This document shows positions 1 to 9,191 of a stretch of DNA of 64,000 nucleotides, piece after piece (within the stretch, counting starts at the first letter, position 1; every line of letters starts with the position of its first letter). The position numbers were made by a program, and so were the translations under genes. The notes under the pieces were generated by a model. The model did no database searches, was not told where the DNA came from, and was given only the letters and a program-made list of their open reading frames with translations. The stretch is from the NCBI GenBank assembly GCA_029258795.1, contig JAPDKB010000002.1:114822-178821 (forward strand), in the 5' to 3' direction. This stretch comes from an archaeon (lineage in GTDB: Archaea; EX4484-52; WAPT01).

Positions 1-1043
1 GCTTCAAACATGACTTCTGCTTCCTCCTTCCTCCTTATTTCTCCTATGACTATTCTATCCGGTCTCATTCTGAGAGCGTTTACAAGAAGGTCGAGCATGG
101 TCACAGCACCTTTACCTTCAGGGTTTGCTTCTCTGCTGGAGAACGGAACCCAGTGCAGGAATCTGGGGAGATTTATCTCTCTCGTGTCCTCTATGGAGAT
201 TATTCTCTGATTTGGTGGAATGAATGGCAAGAGTGTTGAGAGCATAGACGTTTTACCTGAAGCTGTTCCACCAGCGACTATGATGTTCATCTCGTACTGC
301 ATGGCAAGCCAGAGCATAGCAGCCATTTCAGCAGAAAGCGTGTTGTTTTCCACAAGATGTATGATGGTCCAGGGCGATCGGGAGAATTTTCGGATGGTCA
401 GGGTGTTGCCATGAGTGGAGATGGGAAAAAGAGTGGCATTAACCCTGTCTCCTGTGGGTAGATAAGCGTCCATGAGCGGATGGAGGTTGGTTATTTGCCT
501 CCCAACTCTCCTGCCTATGGCTGAAGCGTAATTGTAGATTTTCTCCTCACTGTCCACATACAGGTTGGTTTTCAACCACCCGTACTTTTTGTGGTACACC
601 CATACCGGCTCTTTGGAGGAGTTAACAACTATTTCTTCCAGATGAGGGTCAGCTATGAAGAACTCTATATCCTCCAAACCCAACATCTCATGAATCAAGC
701 TGCCCGCAAGAATATTCTTTTCTCTTTCCGAAAGGGTGGGGAGGTAGCTTTCTATCATTTCAAGGGCTTTAGCTCTAAACCTCTTTTTCAGGTTTGTAAC
801 CGCGCCGGGGTCCACGAATTCTTTGGTGGATATCTCCACCATCTTTATGAGCTCTTCCCTTATAGCATTCAATATGGCTTTGGTCGCAACATCTATTTTG
901 GGGCTTTTGAGAATGTACATTGGCACGTATTCGGATATGGACTCAACTATCTCCACTTCCGCTTCCACTCCATCCGCTTCCACTTTATAACTCTCAATGA
1001 CTCTGATATCCTCCTTTGGCTTGCTTTTGGAAGTGCGAACCAT
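1..1043 (-). CDS. Type II/IV secretion / pilus assembly ATPase (TadA/VirB11/GspE-like), runs off window start
   Basis: Reverse-strand reading from ATG at 1043 gives MVRTSKSKPKED...HKKYGWLKTNLYVD...TIRKFSRSPWT...IIVAGGTASGKTSMLSTLLPFIPPNQRIISIEDTREINLP...RPDRIVIGEIR, with Walker A and Asp/His-box style motifs. Absent from the ORF track because it is truncated. Confidence 0.88.
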   Translation of the reverse strand, partial: MVRTSKSKPKEDIRVIESYKVEADGVEAEVEIVESISEYVPMYILKSPKIDVATKAILNAIREELIKMVEISTKEFVDPGAVTNLKKRFRAKALEMIESYLPTLSEREKNILAGSLIHEMLGLEDIEFFIADPHLEEIVVNSSKEPVWVYHKKYGWLKTNLYVDSEEKIYNYASAIGRRVGRQITNLHPLMDAYLPTGDRVNATLFPISTHGNTLTIRKFSRSPWTIIHLVENNTLSAEMAAMLWLAMQYEMNIIVAGGTASGKTSMLSTLLPFIPPNQRIISIEDTREINLPRFLHWVPFSSREANPEGKGAVTMLDLLVNALRMRPDRIVIGEIRRKEEAEVMFE

Positions 1044-1105
1044 GATTCAGAATATGTTTGCGCTCCTATATTAATGTTTCTCAATCCTGTTTCAAGAATC
1101 CGGAT

Positions 1106-1693
1106 TTACACCTTCCTTTTATCTCCAATTACGGATGAGCATTTGAGATACCACACATACCAATAAGCTATCACCACTGCCGTGAGCCCCCACCTCCATA
1201 GATGGATGTGGACAACATCCATGAGGTCTGTGCCGTATTTTATGCCCACCATTATGGTTGTGACGAGGCGCATGATATTCATTACAAATATGATCAGCGC
1301 TCCACCGAGTATTCCAGCCAACCTGTGCTCCCATCTCACTCTGGGAGATGCGATTATTAATCCGAAAATGGCCAGAAAGGATTTCCAGCCCACACAGTCC
1401 CGTATTATCTCAACAGAAACGCCGGAAGCATGCACAATTACTCCATTCGCTATGGCTGCATAACCAACCAGATTGAGCACATGAGCCACACATCCAGCAA
1501 CGATTTCCTGAAGCCAGGTCATATCGACGTTCATCCACAGAAGAAAATGGAGCAAGCCAGCGGTCATTGTGAACTTAATCAAAAATATGAGCACCTCATA
1601 CAGCTTTTTGTCTCGCTCACTCAGATTTTCCACAAACTTTCGTTCTTTCTTTTTGAGCTTCCGAAACGTTTTCAAGAGAATATTTGAGCGCAT
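1106..1693 (-). CDS. Archaeosortase/exosortase family transpeptidase-like membrane protein
   Basis: Multi-TM 195 aa protein with the Cys (EIIRDCVGWKS), Arg (FVMNIMRLVTT) and His (VVHIHLWRWG) motifs in the order expected for exosortase/archaeosortase. Confidence 0.85.
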   Translation of the reverse strand: MRSNILLKTFRKLKKKERKFVENLSERDKKLYEVLIFLIKFTMTAGLLHFLLWMNVDMTWLQEIVAGCVAHVLNLVGYAAIANGVIVHASGVSVEIIRDCVGWKSFLAIFGLIIASPRVRWEHRLAGILGGALIIFVMNIMRLVTTIMVGIKYGTDLMDVVHIHLWRWGLTAVVIAYWYVWYLKCSSVIGDKRKV

Positions 1694-1769
1694 ACAAATA
1701 TTTTACTTCGAAGAAAACATTAATAATGGTGATCACAAGGAAAGCAGCCTTCTGGGTGCTCAGTTAAAT

Positions 1770-1904
1770 TCAGCTGGCTATCATCATTCTTTCTCCACAG
1801 CATTCTGGAGGAGAATTGAATGCATGACACTCTCTATGCTCCTCACGCTCCACCGTCTTCCCGCATCTGGTACACACATATTTTCTCTTTTTTACAGCAC
1901 TCAT
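1770..1904 (-). CDS. Small zinc-ribbon protein (44 aa)
   Basis: MSAVKKRKYVCTRCGKTVEREEHRECHAFNSPPECCGERMMIAS; CxxC...CC metal-binding pattern. Start chosen inside the longer ORF. Confidence 0.6.
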   Translation of the reverse strand: MSAVKKRKYVCTRCGKTVEREEHRECHAFNSPPECCGERMMIAS

Positions 1905-1992
1905 ACTGCATAGTAATGCTCTTGCCCGTATATAAAGCTTGGTCTTGATACATCGAGATACCGGAAAATAAAAAATAAGAGGACTGGAGTGA

Positions 1993-2820
1993 TCACAGCT
2001 CCGGCTCTTCCGCGTGATTCCACAGAATTTCGAAGACGCTGTGCGCAAAGTTGCGAGCGAAATGCTCCGAGCCAGTCCACAAAGACACTTCCTGTGAGGG
2101 GTGTGTATCCTCTCCACTCAAAGTCATGATTGCTCCTTTTCCGTCAGCGATGAACATCTTACCGTAAGGTATCTTTGGCATCTTACCCTGCAAGGTGTTC
2201 AAATCTTTTATCTCTGCAACACCTTTAAGCATCTCTGCCGCCTTTACATTGTTCGGAGTTATGGGTGCAAGAATTCTTATTCTAACTCCCTTGTCAGCAG
2301 CTTTTTGCAGAACTCCGGAATGAACATTCACGAGCTCCTTCAACCCCTCTTCTGTGGTTATGATATCCAGAGTTTTTTCAGCACTTTTAGCCATGTTTTC
2401 GAATCTCTGGTAGAGAGCATATCTGCCCTTAAGTGAGCCAGTGAGGTCGGCAGGTTCAACCAAGCTAACACCCTTGGAATAGAGGTTCTTAAGCTCTACA
2501 AAAGCATCACTCGTCTTGAACTCCTCAATCCTGCTCACCATCTCCTTCAATTCCTCATGCAGCCTTGCCTTAACTCTTTCAAGAGCTTCCTCCGGCTCGA
2601 CAGCAACATATTTTATGGGCTTGGAGTGCTGAATAATGACAAAACCCTTTTCAGCAAGGGACTCAAGCACATCATACGTTCTGGAGCGAGGAACGTTAGA
2701 AAGCTCGGCGAGCTCTCCAGCAGTTGCAGCACCTCTCGCAAGAAGAGCGGCATAAAGCTTCCTTTCATAAAGATTCAAACCAAGCATTTTCAAAGCATCC
2801 ATGGCTTTTCTGCTTATCAT
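1993..2820 (-). CDS. TrmB-family transcriptional regulator
   Basis: N-terminal wHTH (LNLYERKLYAALLARGAATAGELAELSNVPRSRTYDVLESLAEKGFV) followed by a TrmB/PLD-like C-terminal domain. Confidence 0.8.
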   Translation of the reverse strand: MISRKAMDALKMLGLNLYERKLYAALLARGAATAGELAELSNVPRSRTYDVLESLAEKGFVIIQHSKPIKYVAVEPEEALERVKARLHEELKEMVSRIEEFKTSDAFVELKNLYSKGVSLVEPADLTGSLKGRYALYQRFENMAKSAEKTLDIITTEEGLKELVNVHSGVLQKAADKGVRIRILAPITPNNVKAAEMLKGVAEIKDLNTLQGKMPKIPYGKMFIADGKGAIMTLSGEDTHPSQEVSLWTGSEHFARNFAHSVFEILWNHAEEPEL

Positions 2821-3021
2821 GCTCTCACCACACCACGCCTCTTTTTATCGTTTTTCATTATTTTTTCCGAAACGAATCTATATAAAGATTACCTTTAAAG
2901 AGTTGTCCTACAAAGTTCAAACTTGTTGCTCTATATTTTATTGAGACATCTTTTTAAACCTTTCTATTTTCACCACTCATAGGTGACTACTCAAGCAACA
3001 AGTGAGAGCTTGAAGCTTTCC

Positions 3022-5004
3022 TTACCCGGATCTGTGACGCTGTATCGTGTACAAGTGTTCTATCCTGCCTAATGTATCTATCTCCTCAACACTTTTATCG
3101 GCGCGTAATCTAACGAATCTGGGGAATCTCAGGGCATAGCCAGAGGTGTAGTGAGGAGATTTTTGGATTTCCTCGTAGCTGACCTCAACTACCACCTGAG
3201 GCATAACCTCCACTTCTTTCCCCTTCTCCTTGATTATTAGCGGTTTGAGCAGATTCGTCATTTCCTCGTATGTTGTGCCCTCCTCACTCTTTTCTTTCAG
3301 ACCCGTTGACATCTTGCCCACAGTTAACAGCTCTCCTGTGTCCTCATCTCTACACGCGAGAATGTAAGAGGTGAGCCATCCGGAACGCTTACCTTCACCC
3401 CATTCCGCACCCACTATAACCAGATCAAGGGTTTCCAGCGTGGTCTTCAGCTTCACCATGTATCCAACTCTTGAGCCGGGTTTGTAGACCGCATCAAGAT
3501 TTTTGAACATCACGCCCTCATTTCCGAGATCAAGAGCTTCCTCAAAGAAGCGCTGAGCTTCTTCATCCTTGTCCGTTATCAGTTGCTTTGCAAGCACCAT
3601 AACGTATGGCTCTTCCTTTATTATGCTTTTCAGCAGCTCTCTCCTCTTTCGGAAGGGAAGGTCGATGGTGAGCTCACCCTCCAGATAAACTATGTCGAAA
3701 AGGTTGGTCATCACGGGAATTTCTTTAGCCATCTTCTCTATCTCATACTTTCTCTTTATTCTTCTCGAAATCTTCTGGAAAGGCAACCACTTCTTCGTTT
3801 CCTTATCGTAGCCAATGGTTTCACCCTCTATCACACACCGTTTTGCAGTAACGTGTTTTCTGACCGCTTCAACAACATCCGGAAACTGCTTTGTGACATC
3901 TTCCAGCCTCCTGGTGAATATCTTCACTTTATCTCCATCCTTGTGTATCTGCACCCTGAATCCATCGTACTTGTATTCAAGTGCTGCTGGTCTCCCCACC
4001 ATATCAAACGCTTCTCTGACGGAGTAAGCGCGTTGAGCGAGCATGACCCTTATGGGCCTGAACAGGATCAGCTTGACTCTCTTTAAGCCATCTTCACCCT
4101 CGTTTTTTGCAACCTTTGCCACAAGTGCGAGGTCATTGGTGAGGGCATAAGCCCTCTCAAGCAAATCAATTATTTTCTGCTTCATCTCGCTTCCCTTCTC
4201 AGCCGAAGAAAGGATGAGGATATCCACATTGCTTTTTTTCTTCCACAGTACATCGAGTTTCTCAATTTCCTCCTTACCTACAATCTTAACATCATTGTTC
4301 TTCAGGAACTCCTGAAACTTGAGGGAACTCATTCTTTCGAGGGAGATGTAAGCACTTTTTTCCACCCACACCATCTTGCCCTTTTCTTCGAAAAGCGCAT
4401 CATACCTCTTCTTTCCATCTCCGTATGGTTGAGTAAGTAGGGCTTCCCATATCACATCTGTGAAATAAGCTTTAGCTATTCCATCCCTGATTATCCCTTC
4501 CGCCACACCAACTCTCAGATCTCCCAGCACAGTCCTAACTATGTACTTCGCTTCAGCGGGAGAAGCGTGTATTAGAAGCTCGGATATGAGCATGATCTTC
4601 CTTTCCTGCGAGCCCCCCCCCTCCAGCTGCGCCGCTTTTTTCAAATTCTCAAACACCTTATCCACGCTCAGCTCCTGCCTGAATAATGTCACCTGCTTTC
4701 TGCGAGAAGCCAATTCCTCCACTATCAAACCCAGATCTCCCTTTTCCTTCCATTTTGCCTCAATTTCACTCTCACTCACGCCGTAAGCCCTTGACACCGC
4801 CCTTATAGTCAGCTTGGTGGCAACGCCTATCTCTTCTTCACTCCATGGAGGAAACACCGTGCCCATTATCAGCAGTATGGATTTTTCAAGAAGGTCATCC
4901 TCCTCTATTTTTTCCAAAAATCTTGCAAGAATTTCGGTTTTTTTTATCTTGGAAGTTGTAGATGCCAACGCATCGTACAGCTTCACGAACTCAGCGTACT
5001 TCAT
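3022..5004 (-). CDS. lig: ATP-dependent DNA ligase
   Basis: Motif I EYKYDGFRVQIHK, VIEGETIGYD, EGVMFKNLDAVYKPGSRVGYMVKLK; 660 aa. Confidence 0.93.
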   Translation of the reverse strand: MKYAEFVKLYDALASTTSKIKKTEILARFLEKIEEDDLLEKSILLIMGTVFPPWSEEEIGVATKLTIRAVSRAYGVSESEIEAKWKEKGDLGLIVEELASRRKQVTLFRQELSVDKVFENLKKAAQLEGGGSQERKIMLISELLIHASPAEAKYIVRTVLGDLRVGVAEGIIRDGIAKAYFTDVIWEALLTQPYGDGKKRYDALFEEKGKMVWVEKSAYISLERMSSLKFQEFLKNNDVKIVGKEEIEKLDVLWKKKSNVDILILSSAEKGSEMKQKIIDLLERAYALTNDLALVAKVAKNEGEDGLKRVKLILFRPIRVMLAQRAYSVREAFDMVGRPAALEYKYDGFRVQIHKDGDKVKIFTRRLEDVTKQFPDVVEAVRKHVTAKRCVIEGETIGYDKETKKWLPFQKISRRIKRKYEIEKMAKEIPVMTNLFDIVYLEGELTIDLPFRKRRELLKSIIKEEPYVMVLAKQLITDKDEEAQRFFEEALDLGNEGVMFKNLDAVYKPGSRVGYMVKLKTTLETLDLVIVGAEWGEGKRSGWLTSYILACRDEDTGELLTVGKMSTGLKEKSEEGTTYEEMTNLLKPLIIKEKGKEVEVMPQVVVEVSYEEIQKSPHYTSGYALRFPRFVRLRADKSVEEIDTLGRIEHLYTIQRHRSG

Positions 5005-5072
5005 GAAAGGAATTTGTGCGGTGGAATTTTAAATAAGTTAAAACAAGAGAATCGGAAAAGCGCTTGTGGGTT

Positions 5073-5969
5073 TTATCTTTTGCTGCGTTTTTCCCTATCA
5101 CCGAGAATGGTGCTCACAACTTCAAATGGCAGGAGGAATATAACTTTCTGGTTTGGATCGCTTGCAGTATCCGCAAGGGTGTGCAGCGTTCTCAAATGCA
5201 GAGCTTCAGGAACGCTTGCTATCTTCTTTCCAGCTTTCACAAGATTCTCGGCAGCTTTAACCTCACCCTCTGACTTTATGATCACCGCTCTCTTCTCCCT
5301 TTCCGCCTCTGCCTGCCTTGCCATGGCCCTTCTCATTTCCTCCGGTAATTCTATGTCCTGAAGCCTCACACCAGTGACATCTATACCCCAATCATCCGTG
5401 ATCTCATCCACAACCTTTCTTATCTCTTCAGCAATCTCATCCCTCTTCTGCAGAACGTCATCCAGCTCTTTACCGCCTATCACATCCCTCAGCACGGTCT
5501 GGGAGTACATCATGGTAGCGTATTTATAATCTTCCACATTCAGCACGGCTTTGTCTGGATACTGCACCCTGAAGAACACGGTTGCGTTTATTTTTACAGG
5601 CACGTTGTCCTTGGTTATCACTTCCTGCTTGGGCAGGTCAATTGTCTGTATTCTCATATCGATTTTGCGAAGGTTCTGGATGATCGGCGCGACCCACACC
5701 AGCCCGGCATCAAGCAAACCCTTATACTTACCAAGGGTGAATATCACACCCTTCTCGTACTGATAGATTATTTTGATACCTGCTAGGGCATACAGGACTA
5801 TGAGAATCCCAACAATAATCGCTTTCCCACCTATAGCAAATATAAGCGCTATGCCAACAAGAAGCAAAATTAAGAACGCGCTCATTTGAAGTGTGTTTTT
5901 GTACGCCATAAGCTCTTTAGGGGAGCTTAATTTTATATGTTTTTTCAGGATGGGAAAAACGGTCATCAT
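5073..5969 (-). CDS. SPFH/band 7 (stomatin/slipin-like) membrane protein
   Basis: TM segment then GVIFTLGKYKGLLDAGLVWVAPIIQNLRKIDMRIQTIDLPKQEVITKDNVPVKINATVFFRV, canonical slipin. Confidence 0.9.
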   Translation of the reverse strand: MMTVFPILKKHIKLSSPKELMAYKNTLQMSAFLILLLVGIALIFAIGGKAIIVGILIVLYALAGIKIIYQYEKGVIFTLGKYKGLLDAGLVWVAPIIQNLRKIDMRIQTIDLPKQEVITKDNVPVKINATVFFRVQYPDKAVLNVEDYKYATMMYSQTVLRDVIGGKELDDVLQKRDEIAEEIRKVVDEITDDWGIDVTGVRLQDIELPEEMRRAMARQAEAEREKRAVIIKSEGEVKAAENLVKAGKKIASVPEALHLRTLHTLADTASDPNQKVIFLLPFEVVSTILGDREKRSKR

Positions 5970-6018
5970 GACGGAAAACTTGATTATGGAGGCGTTTCTA
6001 ATTGAAATTTTTTAATAA

Positions 6019-6384
6019 ATGACAATATATAGTGTAAACGTGGGTGAAAAAATGGATGATGAAATTAGATTTAAAGATTCGAGACGCGAAACGAAAGAAT
6101 CAAGGTATAAATTCGCAAAATACGCTTTTCCAATAAGTGCTCTTCCTATAGGTGTGGCAGCGGAAGTTGTATGGCTCAAGGTACTTGGTGAAATGAACTA
6201 TGAACCAGAAATTCTGGGGTACGTTCAAGAAATAATACCATTATTTGATCCGCTTACAGGAATTGGAATGATGATAATAGGAATTGGAACAGGACTGGGT
6301 GCAGAAAGGGCTTACAAATATTTTGACAGAAAGGAGAAAGAAGCGAAATACCACGAAAACCTAATGGACCGCTACGATTACTGA
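6019..6384 (+). CDS. Hypothetical membrane protein (121 aa)
   Basis: Open frame with two hydrophobic segments and charged termini; no recognised family. Confidence 0.5.
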   Translation: MTIYSVNVGEKMDDEIRFKDSRRETKESRYKFAKYAFPISALPIGVAAEVVWLKVLGEMNYEPEILGYVQEIIPLFDPLTGIGMMIIGIGTGLGAERAYKYFDRKEKEAKYHENLMDRYDY

Positions 6385-6542
6385 GGTCAAGTCTCGAGTA
6401 TGGATGAGCCCACAATCTTACTCATCTACACTTCAATTCTTAAAGTCAATAACAAGAACAAGTCCAAAAAACAATTGGTTGCGGGCGCGTCCTTGGATGC
6501 GACCGGGGAGAAGAAAAAAGCGGACGCGCCCACACGATCTGT

Positions 6543-7652
6543 TCAGTGTCTGATTATCTCTATACCCAGTGCCTCGCCCAAGCTCTTTTTCTCAAGCTCT
6601 TCAGCGGTTTCTGAAGGCCCGAGCACATACGGGCTCTTTACACCGGTTATGATGGTTATCACTCTTATCTTTCCATCCATACCAGGGTCAATTCTTGCAC
6701 CCCAGATGGTCTGAGCGTTTGCATCCAGATGTTTCTGCACATACGTTCCTATTTCGTTTATCTCGCTGAGCTTGAGGTCTTTTCCACCAGATATGTGTAT
6801 CAGAGCTCCATTTGCTCCAGTGTAATCCACATCAAGTAACGGATTTTCAAGCGCTCTCTCGACAGCTTCCCTTGCTCTTGACGCGGATGAACTCTCTCCG
6901 ATACCTATCATTGCCACGCCTCCAACGCTCATCACGGCTTTCACATCAGCGAAATCCAGATTGACGAGGGATGGCTGAGATATGGTTTCCGTTATACCTT
7001 TTATCATTGTCACGATAATTTCATCCGCAACAGCAAACGCCTGATCAAGCGACATCTCTCCTGCTATATCCAGCAGGCGGTCGTTTTCTATCACAATTAC
7101 GGTGTCTGTAACTTTTCTCAGGTTAACAAGCCCTTCTTCCGCCTTGTGGATTCTCGCACCCTCTATCCTGAAGGGCATTGTAACAACACCAATCACTATA
7201 GCTCCTTGACTTTTTGCAATCTCAGCCACAACCGGAGCTGCTCCTGTTCCGGTACCGCCACCCATACCTGCTACCACGAAAACCATGTCCACTCCACGTA
7301 GAACATCTTTAATTTCGTTAATGGACTCTTCAGCCGCTTTTTTACCAACATCAGGATATCCCCCCGCTCCAAGCCCCCTCGTAACCTCTTGTCCGAGGAG
7401 TATCTTCCTATCCGCTTTAATCATTTTGAGGTGTTTCGCGTCGGTGTTCATGGCTATCGTTTCTGCTCCTATAATTCCGATTGTACTTAGCCGATTAATG
7501 GCATTACATCCCATGCCTCCTATCCCCACCACTGCAATTCTGGCCTCCTGTGGTGTCTCAAATTCAGGATTTTCGTCCTGATAATAGATAGGTACCGCAT
7601 CTTTATTCATTTGCCTTTCGATTGCCTTCTGAATAATTGACTCCATCTTCAA
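6543..7652 (-). CDS. ftsZ: Cell division GTPase FtsZ
   Basis: AGMGGGTGTGAAPVVAEIAK tubulin signature, GVGGMGCNAINRL N-terminus. Confidence 0.97.
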   Translation of the reverse strand: MKMESIIQKAIERQMNKDAVPIYYQDENPEFETPQEARIAVVGIGGMGCNAINRLSTIGIIGAETIAMNTDAKHLKMIKADRKILLGQEVTRGLGAGGYPDVGKKAAEESINEIKDVLRGVDMVFVVAGMGGGTGTGAAPVVAEIAKSQGAIVIGVVTMPFRIEGARIHKAEEGLVNLRKVTDTVIVIENDRLLDIAGEMSLDQAFAVADEIIVTMIKGITETISQPSLVNLDFADVKAVMSVGGVAMIGIGESSSASRAREAVERALENPLLDVDYTGANGALIHISGGKDLKLSEINEIGTYVQKHLDANAQTIWGARIDPGMDGKIRVITIITGVKSPYVLGPSETAEELEKKSLGEALGIEIIRH

Positions 7653-7740
7653 TCCCCCTCCACCAGTTTTTTTGTGAACATGAACCTATAGCTCACACTA
7701 CCGAAATGTTTAAATTCTCCAGTTTGCACACTATTCCTTA

Positions 7741-8046
7741 CCCGCAAGAAACCGAGCCGTCTGCCCGCTAGGAAGAGCTGCAGACTGCCAAATAATTCAA
7801 ACCCACTTCAAAGCCCGCAAGTTTTAAGCCCGCAAGGAAATTTTGCCCGCGTGTAGTGAAAAGTTTTTAAATCTCCTTCTCAGCCCGCTTAATTTAAAAC
7901 CATGATTTATTTACTATATAAATCTTTTCGTAAGGGTAACTATAGTTTTAAAAATATATTTTGGTATAGTGTGACCTTTATTTCTTGTGGAACTAACCTT
8001 AGTTTCATGTGGAAAATACAACCTTTATTAAAATACAACCTTTATT
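7741..8046. repeat. Intergenic cluster of short repeats: about six CCCGC/GCCCGC elements (7741-7888), then an AT-rich stretch, then ACCTTTATT-type direct repeats including a tandem 17-bp unit (8013-8029, 8030-8046)
   Basis: AAGCCCGCAAGTTTTAAGCCCGCAAG at 7811-7835; AAAATACAACCTTTATT repeated exactly twice in tandem; TTTC(T/A)TGTGGAA at 7981 and 8003. Confidence 0.7.
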
Positions 8047-8099
8047 TAAGAATTTCCACCGAGTGAGAATTTAACCCTCAATCCTTGTAAGGTGAGCAT

Positions 8100-9116
8100 A
8101 TGCAGTGTAAAGACGTAATTCCACCACACGGCCATGGCCTGATGACCAACAATCGACTTATCTTCATCATGTGGGGCAGGGTGCTGTTCGGCAATGATCC
8201 GTTGTATGTTCTGAAGTATGTACCATCCAAAGGGTCAGGAGAAGATGTTCGAATTTTTAATGGTATGCGTTATCTGAAGGTGAGATCACCCATTTACGGC
8301 TACAGCAACATGATCGAAGTTCTCACGAGTGTTTGTCCAAAATATGTCGGCCAATCCCCATATTTTACTAGGAGGGTTGTTTGCATTCCGGAAGAGGACA
8401 TCTCCCGCATTTTCTCGCCCGTCGAGATTGCAGAAAAAATAATCTCTGATCCTCAGGACCCGGTGGAAGAAAAATTTGTAGATTACTGCGAGTTTTTTAG
8501 AGAGCAGATTGGAGGGGGTGTAGGATTCGGCATCACTGCTTCACTTATGTTCGGAATGCACACCACCAAATCTGACATAGATCTGATAATTTACAGCCAA
8601 AACCCGCAGCAGGTCCAGCTGAAAATTTTTGAACTGATTGAAGAAGGGATGGTGTGCACAGCTCTCAGAGAAAACGAAAAGGAGAAGAGAATCGTTGAGA
8701 ACGTGTTTCAGCAGAAGGTGGATGAAAGTTTCATAAAATGGCTTGTGGAGCAAAGAAGATATTACGGCTCATTGAGACATCCGGAGATTGGTGTGGAGTG
8801 CCACCTCATGCTCCTGTCCAAGCAAACTAAGGTGATTGAACACAAGCCATGTGAAGTTAGACGCGTATGCGTTGAGGGAGAGGTGGTGAATGCTGATGAG
8901 ACCTGCTTATCCGCGCCTGAATTTGAAATAAGGTGTGGGAATGAAACTTTCTGGGTGGTGTGCTATCACAGAGGTGGAGAGCTTGTGAAAACAGGTGATA
9001 GAGTTTCATTAGCGGGAGACATGATGAAATTTTCTGATGGCTCAGCATTAATAGCTCTCGTGGACTGGAACGATGACTGGCTCAGGATTTTGAGAACTGA
9101 GCAAAGCTTGCGCTGA
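8100..9116 (+). CDS. Nucleotidyltransferase-fold protein
   Basis: GFGITASLMFGMHTTKSDIDLIIY matches the pol-beta NTase G-[ST]...DxD motif; 338 aa. Confidence 0.65.
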   Translation: MQCKDVIPPHGHGLMTNNRLIFIMWGRVLFGNDPLYVLKYVPSKGSGEDVRIFNGMRYLKVRSPIYGYSNMIEVLTSVCPKYVGQSPYFTRRVVCIPEEDISRIFSPVEIAEKIISDPQDPVEEKFVDYCEFFREQIGGGVGFGITASLMFGMHTTKSDIDLIIYSQNPQQVQLKIFELIEEGMVCTALRENEKEKRIVENVFQQKVDESFIKWLVEQRRYYGSLRHPEIGVECHLMLLSKQTKVIEHKPCEVRRVCVEGEVVNADETCLSAPEFEIRCGNETFWVVCYHRGGELVKTGDRVSLAGDMMKFSDGSALIALVDWNDDWLRILRTEQSLR

Positions 9117-9191
9117 GCTTCGGAAAAGAACCCTATGAAATTTTTTAAAATTACCTGCCATACTATACTCACGTTGTTATCGTGTTTTCAC

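Noticed and set aside
591-1166. 191-aa plus-strand ORF and similar long ORFs antisense to good genes (e.g. 3583-4086, 43849-44535, 50802-51347)
   Set aside because: They lie antisense to strongly supported genes (pilus ATPase, ligase, Rad50, Mre11), have biased or low-complexity composition and no domain motifs; shadow ORFs.
4610-4622. Homopolymeric C tract in the DNA ligase gene as a phase-variation site or frameshift
   Set aside because: The frame is intact through the tract and it encodes a Gly run (LEGGGS); no evidence for variability from one sequence.
6483-6531. 10-bp perfect inverted repeat GGGCGCGTCC/GGACGCGCCC whose loop shares TGCGACCGGGGAG with the spacer between the NrdR boxes at 29250-29262
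   Set aside because: A 13-mer shared between two places is expected many times by chance in 64 kb, and no NrdR boxes flank the 6.5-kb copy. The hairpin may be a simple intergenic structure at the convergent ftsZ 3' end.
7741-7890. CRISPR-like array from the spaced GCCCGC elements
   Set aside because: Repeats are only 6-11 bp with irregular 15-50 bp spacing and no cas genes; not a CRISPR array. No other candidate array was seen in the window.
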